64,000 nucleotides of DNA, taken from Acidithiobacillus thiooxidans ATCC 19377 (GTDB taxonomy: Bacteria > Pseudomonadota > Gammaproteobacteria > Acidithiobacillales > Acidithiobacillaceae). The notes under the pieces are model-generated. The model worked only from the letters and a program-made list of their open reading frames with translations. It was not told the origin of the DNA and did no database searches. The translations under genes and the position numbers were made by a program. The stretch's first letter is position 1; the number at the start of each line of letters is the position of its first letter. Shown here in pieces: positions 17,367 through 25,736 of this stretch. The stretch spans positions 132,501-196,500 of the forward strand of contig NZ_CP045571.1 in NCBI RefSeq assembly GCF_009662475.1, given 5' to 3'.

Positions 17367-17753
17367 ATGGAACAATATTACGGCACTGGTCGGCGCAAAA
17401 GCGCAACTGCACGGGTTTATTTGCGTCGTGGCTCTGGCAAGATCGTCATCAACAAGCGCAGCCTGGAAGAATACTTTGGTCGCGAGACATCGCGCATGGT
17501 AGTCATGCAGCCACTGGAACTGACCGGGCACGGCAGCCAGTTTGACATTCTGGTGAATGTCAGCGGTGGTGGTGCCAGCGGACAGGCTGGTGCCATTCGC
17601 CACGGCATCACCCGCGCCCTGATGGTTTATGACGAAACCTTGCGGCGTCCGCTCCGTGGCGCGGGTTTTGTGACCCGCGATGCCCGCGAAGTGGAACGTA
17701 AGAAGGTCGGCAAGCATAAGGCGCGGCGTAGTCATCAGTTCTCCAAGCGTTAA
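17367..17753 (+). CDS. rpsI: 30S ribosomal protein S9
   Basis: A 128-residue small-subunit protein whose C-terminal tail reaches the P-site tRNA. The family signature [19 protein letters not shown] is present, and the chain ends in the invariant SKR. The N-terminus [16 protein letters not shown] is typical. The start is ATG 17367 after AAGG. A strong terminator follows at once. Confidence 0.98.
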   Translation: MEQYYGTGRRKSATARVYLRRGSGKIVINKRSLEEYFGRETSRMVVMQPLELTGHGSQFDILVNVSGGGASGQAGAIRHGITRALMVYDETLRRPLRGAGFVTRDAREVERKKVGKHKARRSHQFSKR

Positions 17754-17775
17754 TAACACCGCTTCGGATCGGAAA

Positions 17776-17798
17776 AGCCGCCTAAGGGCGGCTTTTTT
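17776..17798 (+). terminator. Rho-independent terminator after rpsI
   Basis: Stem AGCCGCC/GGCGGCT (17776-17782 and 17787-17793) with loop TAAG, followed by six T. It ends the rplM-rpsI transcript and separates it from argC. Confidence 0.9.
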
Positions 17799-17827
17799 GT
17801 TGTTGGTCTAAGACAGAGGGTTACAGC

Positions 17828-18862
17828 ATGATTCGTGCAGGCATTGTGGGTGGTACCGGGTACACCGGAGTGGAATTGTTGCGCTTGTTGCTTCCTCATC
17901 CCGAAGTGGAAGTGCAGGTCATCACCTCTCGTGCTGAAGAGGGAGAACGGGTAGATACCCATTTTCCCAATCTGCGGGGCGTGTGTGATCTGTGTTATAC
18001 AGCTCCCGATCCAGAGACTCTGGCAAAACTGGATGTCGTATTTTTTGCGACGCCCCACGGCGTGGCCATGGATAGCGCCCCGGAACTGCTGGCGCGTGAT
18101 GTGCGTGTCATTGACCTCGGTGCGGATTTTCGGCTGGCCGATGCGGAGGCTTTTGCGCACTGGTATGGCATGGCGCATCGGGCGCCTGAGGCGTTGCGTG
18201 CAGCTTGTTACGGACTACCGGAATATTTTCGGGAGCAAATTGCCCAATCACGCCTGATTGCCAATCCCGGATGTTATCCAACCGCAGTCATTCTGGGATT
18301 CGCTCCTTTGCTGGAGGCGGGATTACTGCATCAAGATACGCTGATTGCCGATTGCAAATCGGGGGTAAGTGGTGCGGGACGCACTGGACGGGTGAACCTG
18401 ATCGTGCCGGAAGCCGCAGATAGTGTCACTGCCTACGGGGTGAGTGGTCACCGTCATCGTCCCGAAATTGAGGCGACTCTCTCAAAACTGAGCGGGGAGA
18501 CGATTGAACTACAGTTCACGCCGCACCTGATGCCCATGATTCGCGGGATTCATGCCACCTTGTACGGACGGTTGCGGCAACCGTTGAGTGACGCCGCCTT
18601 GCAAACCTTGTTTGCAGAGCGTTACGCGCAGGAGCCATTTGTTGATGTTCTGCCATTTGGCAGTCATCCGGCAACTCGCTCTGTGCGCGGGGCCAACGTG
18701 TGTCGTATTGCCGTTCACCAGCCCCGTCCCGGGCAGGTAGTGGTTCTGTCCGTCATTGATAATCTGGTGAAAGGTGCGGCAGGGCAGGCAGTTCAGAACA
18801 TGAACCGCCTGTTTGCCTTGCCCGAAACGCTTGGATTGACACAAATTGCTTTGTTGCCATAG
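17828..18862 (+). CDS. argC: N-acetyl-gamma-glutamyl-phosphate reductase
   Basis: Third step of arginine synthesis: NADPH-dependent reduction of N-acetylglutamyl phosphate to the semialdehyde. 344 residues, normal size. The N-terminal [17 protein letters not shown] is the nucleotide-binding loop; the catalytic Cys lies in [21 protein letters not shown] and [14 protein letters not shown] are conserved. ATG 17828, seven bases after GAGGG. It is transcribed separately from rpsI (terminator between); no other arg gene is adjacent. Confidence 0.97.
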   Translation: MIRAGIVGGTGYTGVELLRLLLPHPEVEVQVITSRAEEGERVDTHFPNLRGVCDLCYTAPDPETLAKLDVVFFATPHGVAMDSAPELLARDVRVIDLGADFRLADAEAFAHWYGMAHRAPEALRAACYGLPEYFREQIAQSRLIANPGCYPTAVILGFAPLLEAGLLHQDTLIADCKSGVSGAGRTGRVNLIVPEAADSVTAYGVSGHRHRPEIEATLSKLSGETIELQFTPHLMPMIRGIHATLYGRLRQPLSDAALQTLFAERYAQEPFVDVLPFGSHPATRSVRGANVCRIAVHQPRPGQVVVLSVIDNLVKGAAGQAVQNMNRLFALPETLGLTQIALLP

Positions 18863-18979
18863 TGTTAGGCTATTGTATTCTTAGGATGAGGCTTTAACTG
18901 TGGGTCAGTCTATTTTGCTTGCAATTATCGTCACCGGTTTTTTTGTTGAAAAAACAAAATCGTTATCCTGGCAAAGCAG

Positions 18980-20053
18980 GTGAATACCAAGGGATTGAGC
19001 GCGTGGCGCTTTCCTGAAGATGTCGTGGCTTATTTTCAGCCCGAATATTCCATCAGTCAGCAAAAAATCGTTGGAATTGAAGCTCTCGCACGGATGCGCG
19101 ATGCTTCCGGACAGCTGATCTCCCCACATTCTTTCATTCCATTTTTGGATATGGAGCAACGTCGAGAGCTCAGCCGCCTGATGCTGGTAGCAGGCCTCCA
19201 GGTTCTGGAGTTACTGGATGCCCAGGGCATTGTTCTTAATCTGTCGTTCAATGTAGATCCTGATTTTATGGTTGAGCATGATTGTGCGATTTGTTTTAAG
19301 GGGACCATGACGAACAGTCCCGTGGCTCCGTCAAGAGTATGTCTTGAGCTTCTGGAAAGTGGCGATTTTCTGAACCGCCATATTGCTAAAGACCGCCTGC
19401 AGGCTTTACGGGATACGGGAGTACGCATTGCTCTGGACGATGTCGGTTCGGCTTATTCTTCCCTGCTGCGCATGAAAGAGCTGCCTATCGATAAAATCAA
19501 ACTGGATCAGGGTTTTATCCGCGACTTGACGGCGCAACCCAAAAATCTGGCTTTTGTGCAGAGTATTCAACTGTTGGCTAACGCTTTGAATGCCGAATTG
19601 GTGATAGAAGGCGTCGAAACGCTACCTATTCTGGATGCCATGCGCGCTTTGCATCTGGATTTTATACAGGGTTATGCCATTGCCAGGCCGATGCCTGCCC
19701 ATGAACTCATCGCCATGGTCATTCAGGGCTATGATTTACCGGAAGGCAGCGCTAAACATCCTGCCAGCTTATTGGGCGCCTATGCAGCACACCTCTTGCG
19801 TCGTCCCTTGATGGATGCGTTGCGACGTGGCTGGATTGATGTTTCTGTCACGACGCCTCCGCCCTGCCCATTGATAGCCTTTCTGCGCGAACATGGGGCA
19901 ACAGAGGATCATCCCATTGTTGCCGCCCATCATCGTTTGGTCAGCGTGAAGTCCGATCCTGACCTGGGTTATCTGGATCAGACCTTGAATCACATCGAAA
20001 CAGAAATTCAGGAGCTGGTGCGTGAAGCTATTCATCTTGAGCAACGCGAATAA
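18980..20053 (+). CDS. EAL-domain c-di-GMP phosphodiesterase with CZB-like C-terminus
   Basis: 357 residues. An EAL domain (about 15-245) hydrolyses cyclic di-GMP; catalytic motifs are present: EALAR near residue 33, LELLESG, the metal-binding ALDDVG (normally DDFG), IKLDQGFI, VIEGVET and the ending FIQGYAIARPMP. The phosphodiesterase is thus probably active. The last 110 residues have no annotated family I am sure of, but the pattern H (in AAHLLRRPL), C (in PPPCPLIAFL), DHP and AHHRLV resembles zinc-binding CZB sensor domains. The start GTG 18980 follows AGCAGG closely. It lies 9 bases before a diguanylate cyclase, so opposing enzymes share an operon. Confidence 0.88.
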   Translation: MNTKGLSAWRFPEDVVAYFQPEYSISQQKIVGIEALARMRDASGQLISPHSFIPFLDMEQRRELSRLMLVAGLQVLELLDAQGIVLNLSFNVDPDFMVEHDCAICFKGTMTNSPVAPSRVCLELLESGDFLNRHIAKDRLQALRDTGVRIALDDVGSAYSSLLRMKELPIDKIKLDQGFIRDLTAQPKNLAFVQSIQLLANALNAELVIEGVETLPILDAMRALHLDFIQGYAIARPMPAHELIAMVIQGYDLPEGSAKHPASLLGAYAAHLLRRPLMDALRRGWIDVSVTTPPPCPLIAFLREHGATEDHPIVAAHHRLVSVKSDPDLGYLDQTLNHIETEIQELVREAIHLEQRE

Positions 20054-20062
20054 AAAATCGAC

Positions 20063-22071
20063 ATGCACCGAACTAAACAGTTCCTTTCGACGATACAGTC
20101 TTCTCCGATTTTTTTGTTGCACTTGTTTTTTATCGGAATGGCCGTTTTGTTTATTACCTTGTGGGGCTGGCGCTTCGAAGATTTACGGGCATCCTTGCAC
20201 AAGGAGTTTCGATATAAAGGTGAGATTGCCTTGCGCAGTATTGCCGATCAATTAGCAGGAAATCTGGACGGTCATTTCCATGACCTGACTTTTTTCGCCG
20301 CTCCTTACTGGAACTCGATCAAAACCCGCTGTTACTCACAACAGAAAAAAAAGCGGCAATGATCGCGTTTCAGAGGACGCATCCTGCAATTGCTGCCATC
20401 AACTTGTTGGATGCTCAGGCAAATAAGATCATCTGGTCAAGTGAGGGACAATTACCAACTCCTCTGCTAAAAGCCACGGAATTTACCCAGCTCAAGAGAA
20501 ACCCCGATTATCTGGTTGGACGTCCCGTGGTTTTGTTGCCGGGTAAAATTTGGGTGATGCCCATGCGCGAACATTTGTTGAATCATCAAGGGCAGGTTGT
20601 CGGTTATATCGGATCGCCGTTTCGTCTTTCCCGTCTGAAAAATATCCATACCCCGGAAGATATGGATATTCTGATTAAGGGTGCCGGTCATATCCCAGTG
20701 GCTTTTTGGAAAAGTGGGACTTGGCAACTTCCTGCTCCACAGGATCATTGGACGGGTCAGTATCTGCGCGTTGAGGTGCCGGGTTACCCATGGACGGCTT
20801 ATGTGCGCTGGTCTTCTTTAGCATTTGCTCATAATTTCTGGCGTCAGAATATCTGGCAAAGTATCCCTTTTATAGTTATTTTGCTTTTTTTGCTGATTCT
20901 GGATCGCCTTTCCGTGCGCTTTCTGCGTCAGTTGCTCGACTTACGGCAGTACCAGCAAGCGGCACTTCTGACGCAGCAATCTCTTCTGGTTCAGGCAGAA
21001 CCAAAAGTCATGTATGCGCGTCTGGTACAAACGATTGTTCGTGAAACCAATGCGGTTGCTGCGTTCGTGCTCGTTCCCGATCCGATGACTGAATCTCTGC
21101 AAATATCGGCTCTGGGGGCTGATCAAAAGGATTTGCGTGAAAGCTTGCTTACCTGGATAACCGCACTCAATCCAAAAGATCTTCGTAATGGAAGTTTCCT
21201 TCCTGAACGGGTGTTTCGTTTGGGCCGGGCAGAAGAAATCAGGTTCCGTGATGAAATGACGGAAAATTCGCCGGCTATGGAAAGACGTCCACAGCTACGA
21301 CGAATACGGAGTATGATCGCTTACCCGATTATTTTGCAGGACGCAGCGCAGGTGGAAGCTGTGCTGGTGGTTGCCCATGCCAAAACTAAACACTTTAGCC
21401 AAGCGCTGAAAGCACTTATCGGGCAGTTGGCAAGTAGTGTGGGGCTAGCTCTCACTCTCTGGAAACGTCATAACGCACTGGCCGATGCGGAAGCCGAAAT
21501 TCGTAAGGTGGCTTATTACGATAGCCTTACCGGATTGGCGAATCGTCGCCTGCTGAATGAGCGATTAGAAAAGGGGTTGACACGTGCCCGTCAAAATAGT
21601 CAATCCATCGCATTAGGTATTCTGGATGTAGATGATTTTAAAGGAGTCAATGATCAATACGGACATGATGCAGGAGATGCTTTACTGGTGATTATCGCCC
21701 GAAGGCTGGAAGAGGCGTTGCGTACTTCTGATTGTGTAGCCCGCTGGGGTGGGGATGAGTTTGTGCTTCTCTTCGAAGGATTGGAGAAACGACAGGTATT
21801 GGAGGCCGTTCTGCTGCGTTTGGAACGTGTCCTGGAATCTCCGGCCAAATTGTCCCACGACTTGCTGCTACCCGTACGAGTCAGTCTTGGCATTTGTTTT
21901 TGCAAGGATGCGGGGCTGATAGAAAATCAGGATGCGATGCTCCGTTGTGCCGATCAGGCCTTGTATGCCATCAAGGCGAAAAAATTGGAACGGAGTCAGT
22001 TTTGGATGGTTTACGACGCAGATCTTCAGCTACAGCCTGAATCAGAAGCTTTCGGCGACAAGGTAACGTGA
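20063..22071 (+). CDS. membrane GAF-GGDEF diguanylate cyclase, apparent -1 frameshift
   Basis: The N-terminal part (20063 to about 20295) holds a membrane helix (about residues 16-37) and the start of a periplasmic sensor. The frame then runs into a stop at 20362. The -1 frame is open from 20284 through 22071 and continues the protein: periplasmic region, a second helix (IWQSIPFIVILLFLLIL), a GAF-like domain, and a GGDEF domain with RWGGDEFVLLF and YYDSLTGLANRRLL. The junction is T_TTT_TTC at 20290-20296, a textbook slippery heptamer; an added T would also repair it. The repaired product is about 669 residues. It makes c-di-GMP, opposite to the EAL gene just upstream. Sequencing error, mutation and true frameshifting are all possible. 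Confidence 0.82.
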
Positions 22072-22274
22072 TAAAAAACCAATAGTTTCCATTTTTGGGC
22101 GCATTGCTGTGGTTATTTGGCTACAGGGGGTATTTTTAACCCATTGAAAAATATGGTTGCTGGACTGGCAAGTTTCTTGCTGTGGTATTGGGTTAGTCAG
22201 ATAGCTATAGGGAATCCCCATGCTTATCTGCAAAGGTATATATCTTGATGAGTCTGACGGCTCAAGGAGGCCAC

Positions 22275-22670
22275 ATGATAAAGATATGGACGCACCCTCT
22301 TCATCGCATACCGCAATTTGTGGCATTTGTAGGCATATTTGCTGGGTTGAGTAGTCCTGCCTGGGCGGATGGTGATTTGTCCCTGGGCGTTGCTGTTCCT
22401 GGTTTAAGCGTGTTTTTAGGGAATAACCCCGGTTATTATGCCGCACCTGTTTATGCGCCTCCGCCAGTGTATTACGCGCCGCCACCGCGCCGCGTATATT
22501 ATGTTCCTGCGCCGCCACCTCCGCCGCCTGTGCGCTATCAATTGCCCGGGTATTATGTGCAGCCGGCGCCCATTCGCTATTACCGGCCCCGTCCTTGGGA
22601 GCATCACGGTCCACCGCCATGGGCGGGGCGTTGGCGGCATGATGATGGTCATGATGGCTGGAGGCGTTAG
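22275..22670 (+). CDS. exported Pro/Tyr-rich protein of unknown function
   Basis: 131 residues. The start is ATG 22275 behind a strong AAGGAGG. A signal peptide (about residues 1-28) ends in SSPAWA, followed by DGDLSLGVAVPG. The middle is made of Pro-Pro and Tyr-Tyr repeats (PPPVYYAPPPRRVYYVP), and the C-terminus is rich in His, Trp, Arg and Pro. Similar low-complexity exported proteins are widespread and uncharacterised; an envelope or surface role is likely but not shown. It is transcribed in the same direction as the lipoprotein that follows. The 200 bases upstream, after the cyclase gene, show no clear signal. Confidence 0.75.
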   Translation: MIKIWTHPLHRIPQFVAFVGIFAGLSSPAWADGDLSLGVAVPGLSVFLGNNPGYYAAPVYAPPPVYYAPPPRRVYYVPAPPPPPPVRYQLPGYYVQPAPIRYYRPRPWEHHGPPPWAGRWRHDDGHDGWRR

Positions 22671-22721
22671 TTTCATCGGCTCAGTGGTCTAGTGAGCCAG
22701 AAAAGTACAGGAGTAAGTTGA

Positions 22722-22994
22722 GTGAAAATGAATGCTGAGGTTTTGGAGCGCGGCTCCAGAAAAAGTGGATGGTTGTTGATCGCATTGTGTGTGGTTGCAC
22801 TGAGTGGTTGTGCAAACATGAGTCCCACCGGCCAACGGGCACTTAGTGGTGGTGCTATTGGTGCTGCCGGAGGGGCCGTGTTGGGTACGGTTGTTGCTGG
22901 CAATCCTGCGGTGGGTGCAGCCGTGGGTGGTGCAGTGGGTGCCGGAGTTGGTGCGGCACTGCCCAACATTGAAAGAACGCTGAACGGGAATTAA
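22722..22994 (+). CDS. glycine-zipper lipoprotein
   Basis: 90 residues with a lipoprotein signal: a hydrophobic stretch then the lipobox ALSGC (Cys at about residue 29), so it should be lipidated and held in the outer membrane. The rest is a glycine zipper, with GG/GA repeats such as GGAIGAAGGAVLGTVVAG, as in OsmB/YMGG-type proteins linked to envelope stress. The start is GTG 22722, eight bases after AGGAG; ATG 22728 would be too far from it. A terminator follows. Confidence 0.82.
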   Translation: MKMNAEVLERGSRKSGWLLIALCVVALSGCANMSPTGQRALSGGAIGAAGGAVLGTVVAGNPAVGAAVGGAVGAGVGAALPNIERTLNGN

Positions 22995-23023
22995 CCAGAA
23001 AGTTTTCCCGATGTAATGAACTC

Positions 23024-23056
23024 AAACCCCGACATCATTTTATGCCGGGGTTTTTT
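23024..23056 (+). terminator. Rho-independent terminator after the glycine-zipper lipoprotein gene
   Basis: Stem AAACCCCG/CGGGGTTT with a 14-base loop (23032-23045), then a run of T to 23056. Confidence 0.85.
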
Positions 23057-23075
23057 GTGGGCGCAATCTGCCGTC

Positions 23076-23126
23076 GCACCAATTTGATGCATTGACCACC
23101 AAAATGGTGCATGGCACGCTTATAAT
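23076..23126 (+). promoter_or_regulatory. likely activator-dependent promoter of the porin gene
   Basis: A perfect -10 TATAAT lies at 23121-23126, but the position for -35 (23098-23103) reads ACCAAA. Overlapping this is an inverted repeat, GCACCAATTT (23076-23085) and AAAATGGTGC (23101-23110), 9 of 10 bases paired. A regulator bound here would sit next to RNA polymerase. Inference only. Confidence 0.4.
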
Positions 23127-23627
23127 TTTCCTGGGATTGTGATGTTTAATTTAAAAATATAAAATAAATCATGGCACTATATAAAAACATTGTGCAGGCA
23201 TGTATTTTGCTTTTTGACAACAGGCTTGATTTTTTTCATACAAACCAGGGAGTCAACATGTCGCACTACAGCACTAAAAATCGCTATTCGTTTTTACGTC
23301 GTTCAATTCTCGCCAGCATGCTGACGGGTCTGCCATTGGTCGCCGCTGTGGCGGACGCCAGTCCATTATCTTTGCCGAATCCCCTCAAATTCTGTGCCGG
23401 ACCATTGGGTCAACTGGATGTGCAAGGCGTAGCCAGCGGCATGGCCTTTTATCAGGATAATCCTCAAGGATTAGCGGGTACCTTGGGAGCTAAACGATTG
23501 GGTGCGTCCATTACCAACGGTATGGTAATCATCCAGAAAGAAAATGGTCCTATTCAATTTTACATTCAGGCTGGTGCTTACAGCTTCCCTACACTGGCTG
23601 CATCCATTCCTTCGATTACAAGTACAA

Positions 23628-24713
23628 CTAGTGTAGTGTTGCATTCTGTTTGCTGCTTAAATGGCTGTTGGCGCGAATGACTTTTTGCAGGATGTCGCGG
23701 GCGGTTTTGGTCCAGATGAAAGGTTTGGGATGGGTGTTGTGGTGGTCGATGTACCCCTCAATGGCCTGGATGAGTTCAGGCACACTGGTGAACACCCCAC
23801 GACGTAACCGCTGGGTCGTGATATCCCGAAAGAAACGCTCGACCATGTTGAGCCAGGATGCCGAAGTGGGCGTGAAGTGCATGTGAATACGCGGGTGCTT
23901 GTCGAGCCACGCCTGTACTACCGGGTGTTTATGGGTCGCATAGTTGTCGGCAATCAGATGCAGAGCCTTGTCCCTGGGCGTCTGCCGATCAATTTTCTTC
24001 AGGAACTTCAGCCATTCCACATGGGTATGGCGCTGTTGACACTGTCCGATGACCTGACCATCCAGCACGTTGAGGGCGGCAAACAAGGTCGTAGTGCCAT
24101 TACGTTTGTAGTCGTGGGTCATCGTTTCTGCGCGGCCCTTTTTGAGGGGGAGTCCCGGTTGGGTCCGGTCCAGGGCCTGTACCTGACTTTTTTCATCCAC
24201 GCAGAGCACCAAGGCATGCTCCGGGGGAGACATATACAACCCCACAATATCTTCCAGCTTTTCCACAAAATGCGGGTCACGTGACACCTTGAAACCACGC
24301 AGCAGATGAGGCTTGAGGCCATGCTTGCGCCAATGCCGTGACACACTGGCGGCACTGACACCCAGTTCTGCCGCCATCCTACGCGTACTCCAATGCGTCA
24401 TCGCTTCCGGCTTACTCTGCGTGGTCAATTCTACCAGACGGGCCACATCCACTTTCACCGGAGGGGCGCCGCGCGGTAAATCGCGTTCAATGCCCGACAA
24501 GCGGTGTTCCAGATAACGCTTGCGCCAACGTGCGACTTGCAGGCGATCCACCCCCAGGCGCTCCGCAATTTCTTTGTTCTGCAAGCCCTCTGCCGCCAGC
24601 AATATCATCCGTGCCCGTAATGACAAGCGGACACTGCTTAATCGGGAGGCGACTATACGGGACAACTCGGACCGCTCTTCGCTGGTTAAAGTGACTGTGG
24701 GCGCAACTCGCAA
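23628..24713 (-). CDS. IS630-family transposase
   Basis: Complete 361-residue transposase. An N-terminal helix-turn-helix region (NKEIAERLGVDRLQVARWRKRY, about residues 50-71) followed by a second one (ELGVSAASVSRHWRKHG) recognises the ends. The C-terminal DDE domain has Asp in LCVDEKSQ, Asp in [10 protein letters not shown] and Glu in [10 protein letters not shown]. The likely start is TTG 24713, seven bases after GGAG. The stop TAG (complement of 23628-23630) uses the target TA and the preceding porin base, so the reading frame ends outside the element. Confidence 0.95.
   Translation of the reverse strand: MRVAPTVTLTSEERSELSRIVASRLSSVRLSLRARMILLAAEGLQNKEIAERLGVDRLQVARWRKRYLEHRLSGIERDLPRGAPPVKVDVARLVELTTQSKPEAMTHWSTRRMAAELGVSAASVSRHWRKHGLKPHLLRGFKVSRDPHFVEKLEDIVGLYMSPPEHALVLCVDEKSQVQALDRTQPGLPLKKGRAETMTHDYKRNGTTTLFAALNVLDGQVIGQCQQRHTHVEWLKFLKKIDRQTPRDKALHLIADNYATHKHPVVQAWLDKHPRIHMHFTPTSASWLNMVERFFRDITTQRLRRGVFTSVPELIQAIEGYIDHHNTHPKPFIWTKTARDILQKVIRANSHLSSKQNATLH
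23631..23647. repeat. IS630 terminal inverted repeat, transposase 3' side
   Basis: GTGTAGTGTTGCATTCT, perfectly complementary to 24779-24795; the same end is found at 655-671 in copy A. Confidence 0.95.
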
Positions 24714-24778
24714 GGCTCGACTCCATTCATACCCTCAACATGGAGCTATTTTATCATCATTAACCTTAAGGTTCACCA

Positions 24779-24795
24779 AGAATGCAACACTACAC
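24779..24795. repeat. IS630 terminal inverted repeat, transposase 5' side
   Basis: AGAATGCAACACTACAC, the reverse complement of the other end. It contains an ATG at 24782 that is in frame with the downstream porin half. Confidence 0.95.
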
Positions 24796-25657
24796 TAGCA
24801 ATGCCACGGTTCCGCCAACAACAATTCAAGGCAATATAAACGATTTTGGAGCCTTGCCGGTTGCTTATTTAAAAATTGCGCCATCCTCTAATTATTCTGT
24901 AGAAATCGGAAAATTACCCACCTTGATTGGTGCAGAAGGTGGCTTTACCTACCAGAATATCAACATTGAGCGTGGCCTACTTTGGGATATGGAGCCCATT
25001 ATCAGCCGTGGTATACAATTTAATGGCAGTGCAGGTCCATTGAGTGCATCGCTTGCCTGGACAGATGGATATTACTCCAATCGATATAATGTACTCAGCG
25101 GATTGGTCAGCTACGCCATTAATGGCTCAAATACGGTAAGTATTTATGGGCAAGGTTCCTTGGGTAAATCCCGTCTCAGTTCCAATGATGTAGCTTACAG
25201 TGCCCTCGGTAATGAAAGCCAGATTTATGGTGTCGAATATGAATACAGTTCAGGTCCTTGGATGATTGAACCTTATGTCCAGTACATGCATACGCCAAAA
25301 GCACCTTTATTGGGCGTGACACATGAGTTTAATAATTATGGCGCTTCTTTGTTGGCTGATTATAGCTTTACCAACACTATTTCATTGGGTGCTCGTGCTG
25401 AATACCTGGTCGTTGGTGGCAAGCCTGGTGAAGGGCTTAATGCAAGTGGTGTGGCGTCCTCACTCACTGATCTCCCCGCCGATTCCCACGCCTGGTCCAT
25501 CACCCTCACGCCAACCTACCAAAGTGGTGGTTTCTTCGCCCGCGCAGAACTTTCTTATGTGACCGCCTCTGCACCTGCCGGACTGGGCTTCTCCGGTGCT
25601 AATGGAACTAACACCAATCAACTGCGTGGCATGGTCGAAACCGGCTTCATGTTCTGA
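24782..25657 (+). pseudogene. 3' half of the porin, open from an ATG inside the IS end
   Basis: The ATG within the inverted repeat (24782) opens a 291-residue frame, MQHYTS followed by the porin sequence. It lacks a signal peptide, and no good ribosome-binding site precedes it (the nearest is a weak AAGG at 24768-24771). If translated, the product would stay in the cytoplasm and misfold, so it is probably silent. Confidence 0.7.
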
Positions 25658-25677
25658 TCGGTCATTTCATCAAAAGG

Positions 25678-25699
25678 GAGCCTCGCTGCTGCGGGGCTC
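25678..25699 (+). terminator. hairpin after the porin gene (no T tract)
   Basis: GAGCCTCGC/GCGGGGCTC, a 9-bp stem with one G-T pair and loop TGCT. Without a T run it may act as an mRNA-stabilising or partial termination hairpin between the porin and the OmpA-like gene. Confidence 0.45.
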
Positions 25700-25736
25700 T
25701 CCATCTAACGTATTTTGAGTTCAGGAGAATCCAAAC

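Larger units (their letters stand above)
23631..24795 (-). mobile_element. IS630-family insertion sequence, copy B (complete)
   Basis: A 1165-bp element with perfect 17-bp terminal inverted repeats (23631-23647 and 24779-24795) and TA duplicated on both sides (23629-23630 and 24796-24797). The target rebuilt from the flanks is CTAG, the known IS630 preference. It encodes one transposase on the minus strand. It is the inverted partner of the partial copy at 1-671, 23 kb away. Confidence 0.96.
23258..25657 (+). pseudogene. outer-membrane beta-barrel porin gene interrupted by IS630
   Basis: The 5' part (23258-23630) starts at ATG 23258 after AGGGAG and encodes a signal peptide ending near VAAVADA, then LGQLDVQGVASGMAFY. 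The 3' part (24798-25657) continues in the same frame. Removing the element plus one TA (1167 bases) restores an uninterrupted 410-residue protein with the local sequence SITSTTSNATVPP. The protein resembles OmpL-like beta-barrel porins (bbp2 type): EIGKLPTLIGAEGG and NINIERGLLWDMEPI are typical, and the chain ends in aromatic FMF. As it stands, full-length porin cannot be made. Loss or gain of this porin would alter outer-membrane permeability. Confidence 0.88.

Noticed and set aside
18937-18955. Inverted repeat GTTTTTT-tgttg-AAAAAAC as an argC terminator
   Set aside because: The stem is almost all A-T and has no T tract after it; it is more likely chance in an A/T-rich stretch.
22152-22247. 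A 31-codon frame (starting MVAGLASFLLWYW) between the cyclase and the Pro/Tyr-rich gene
   Set aside because: No ribosome-binding site, no recognisable family, and too short to support on composition alone.
18863-22275. c-di-GMP riboswitch near the EAL/GGDEF genes
   Set aside because: I looked for the GEMM core in the leaders and saw no match.
23112-23127. Sigma-54 type promoter (TGGCACG) upstream of the porin
   Set aside because: The -24 half is perfect but the required GC of the -12 element is absent at the right distance.
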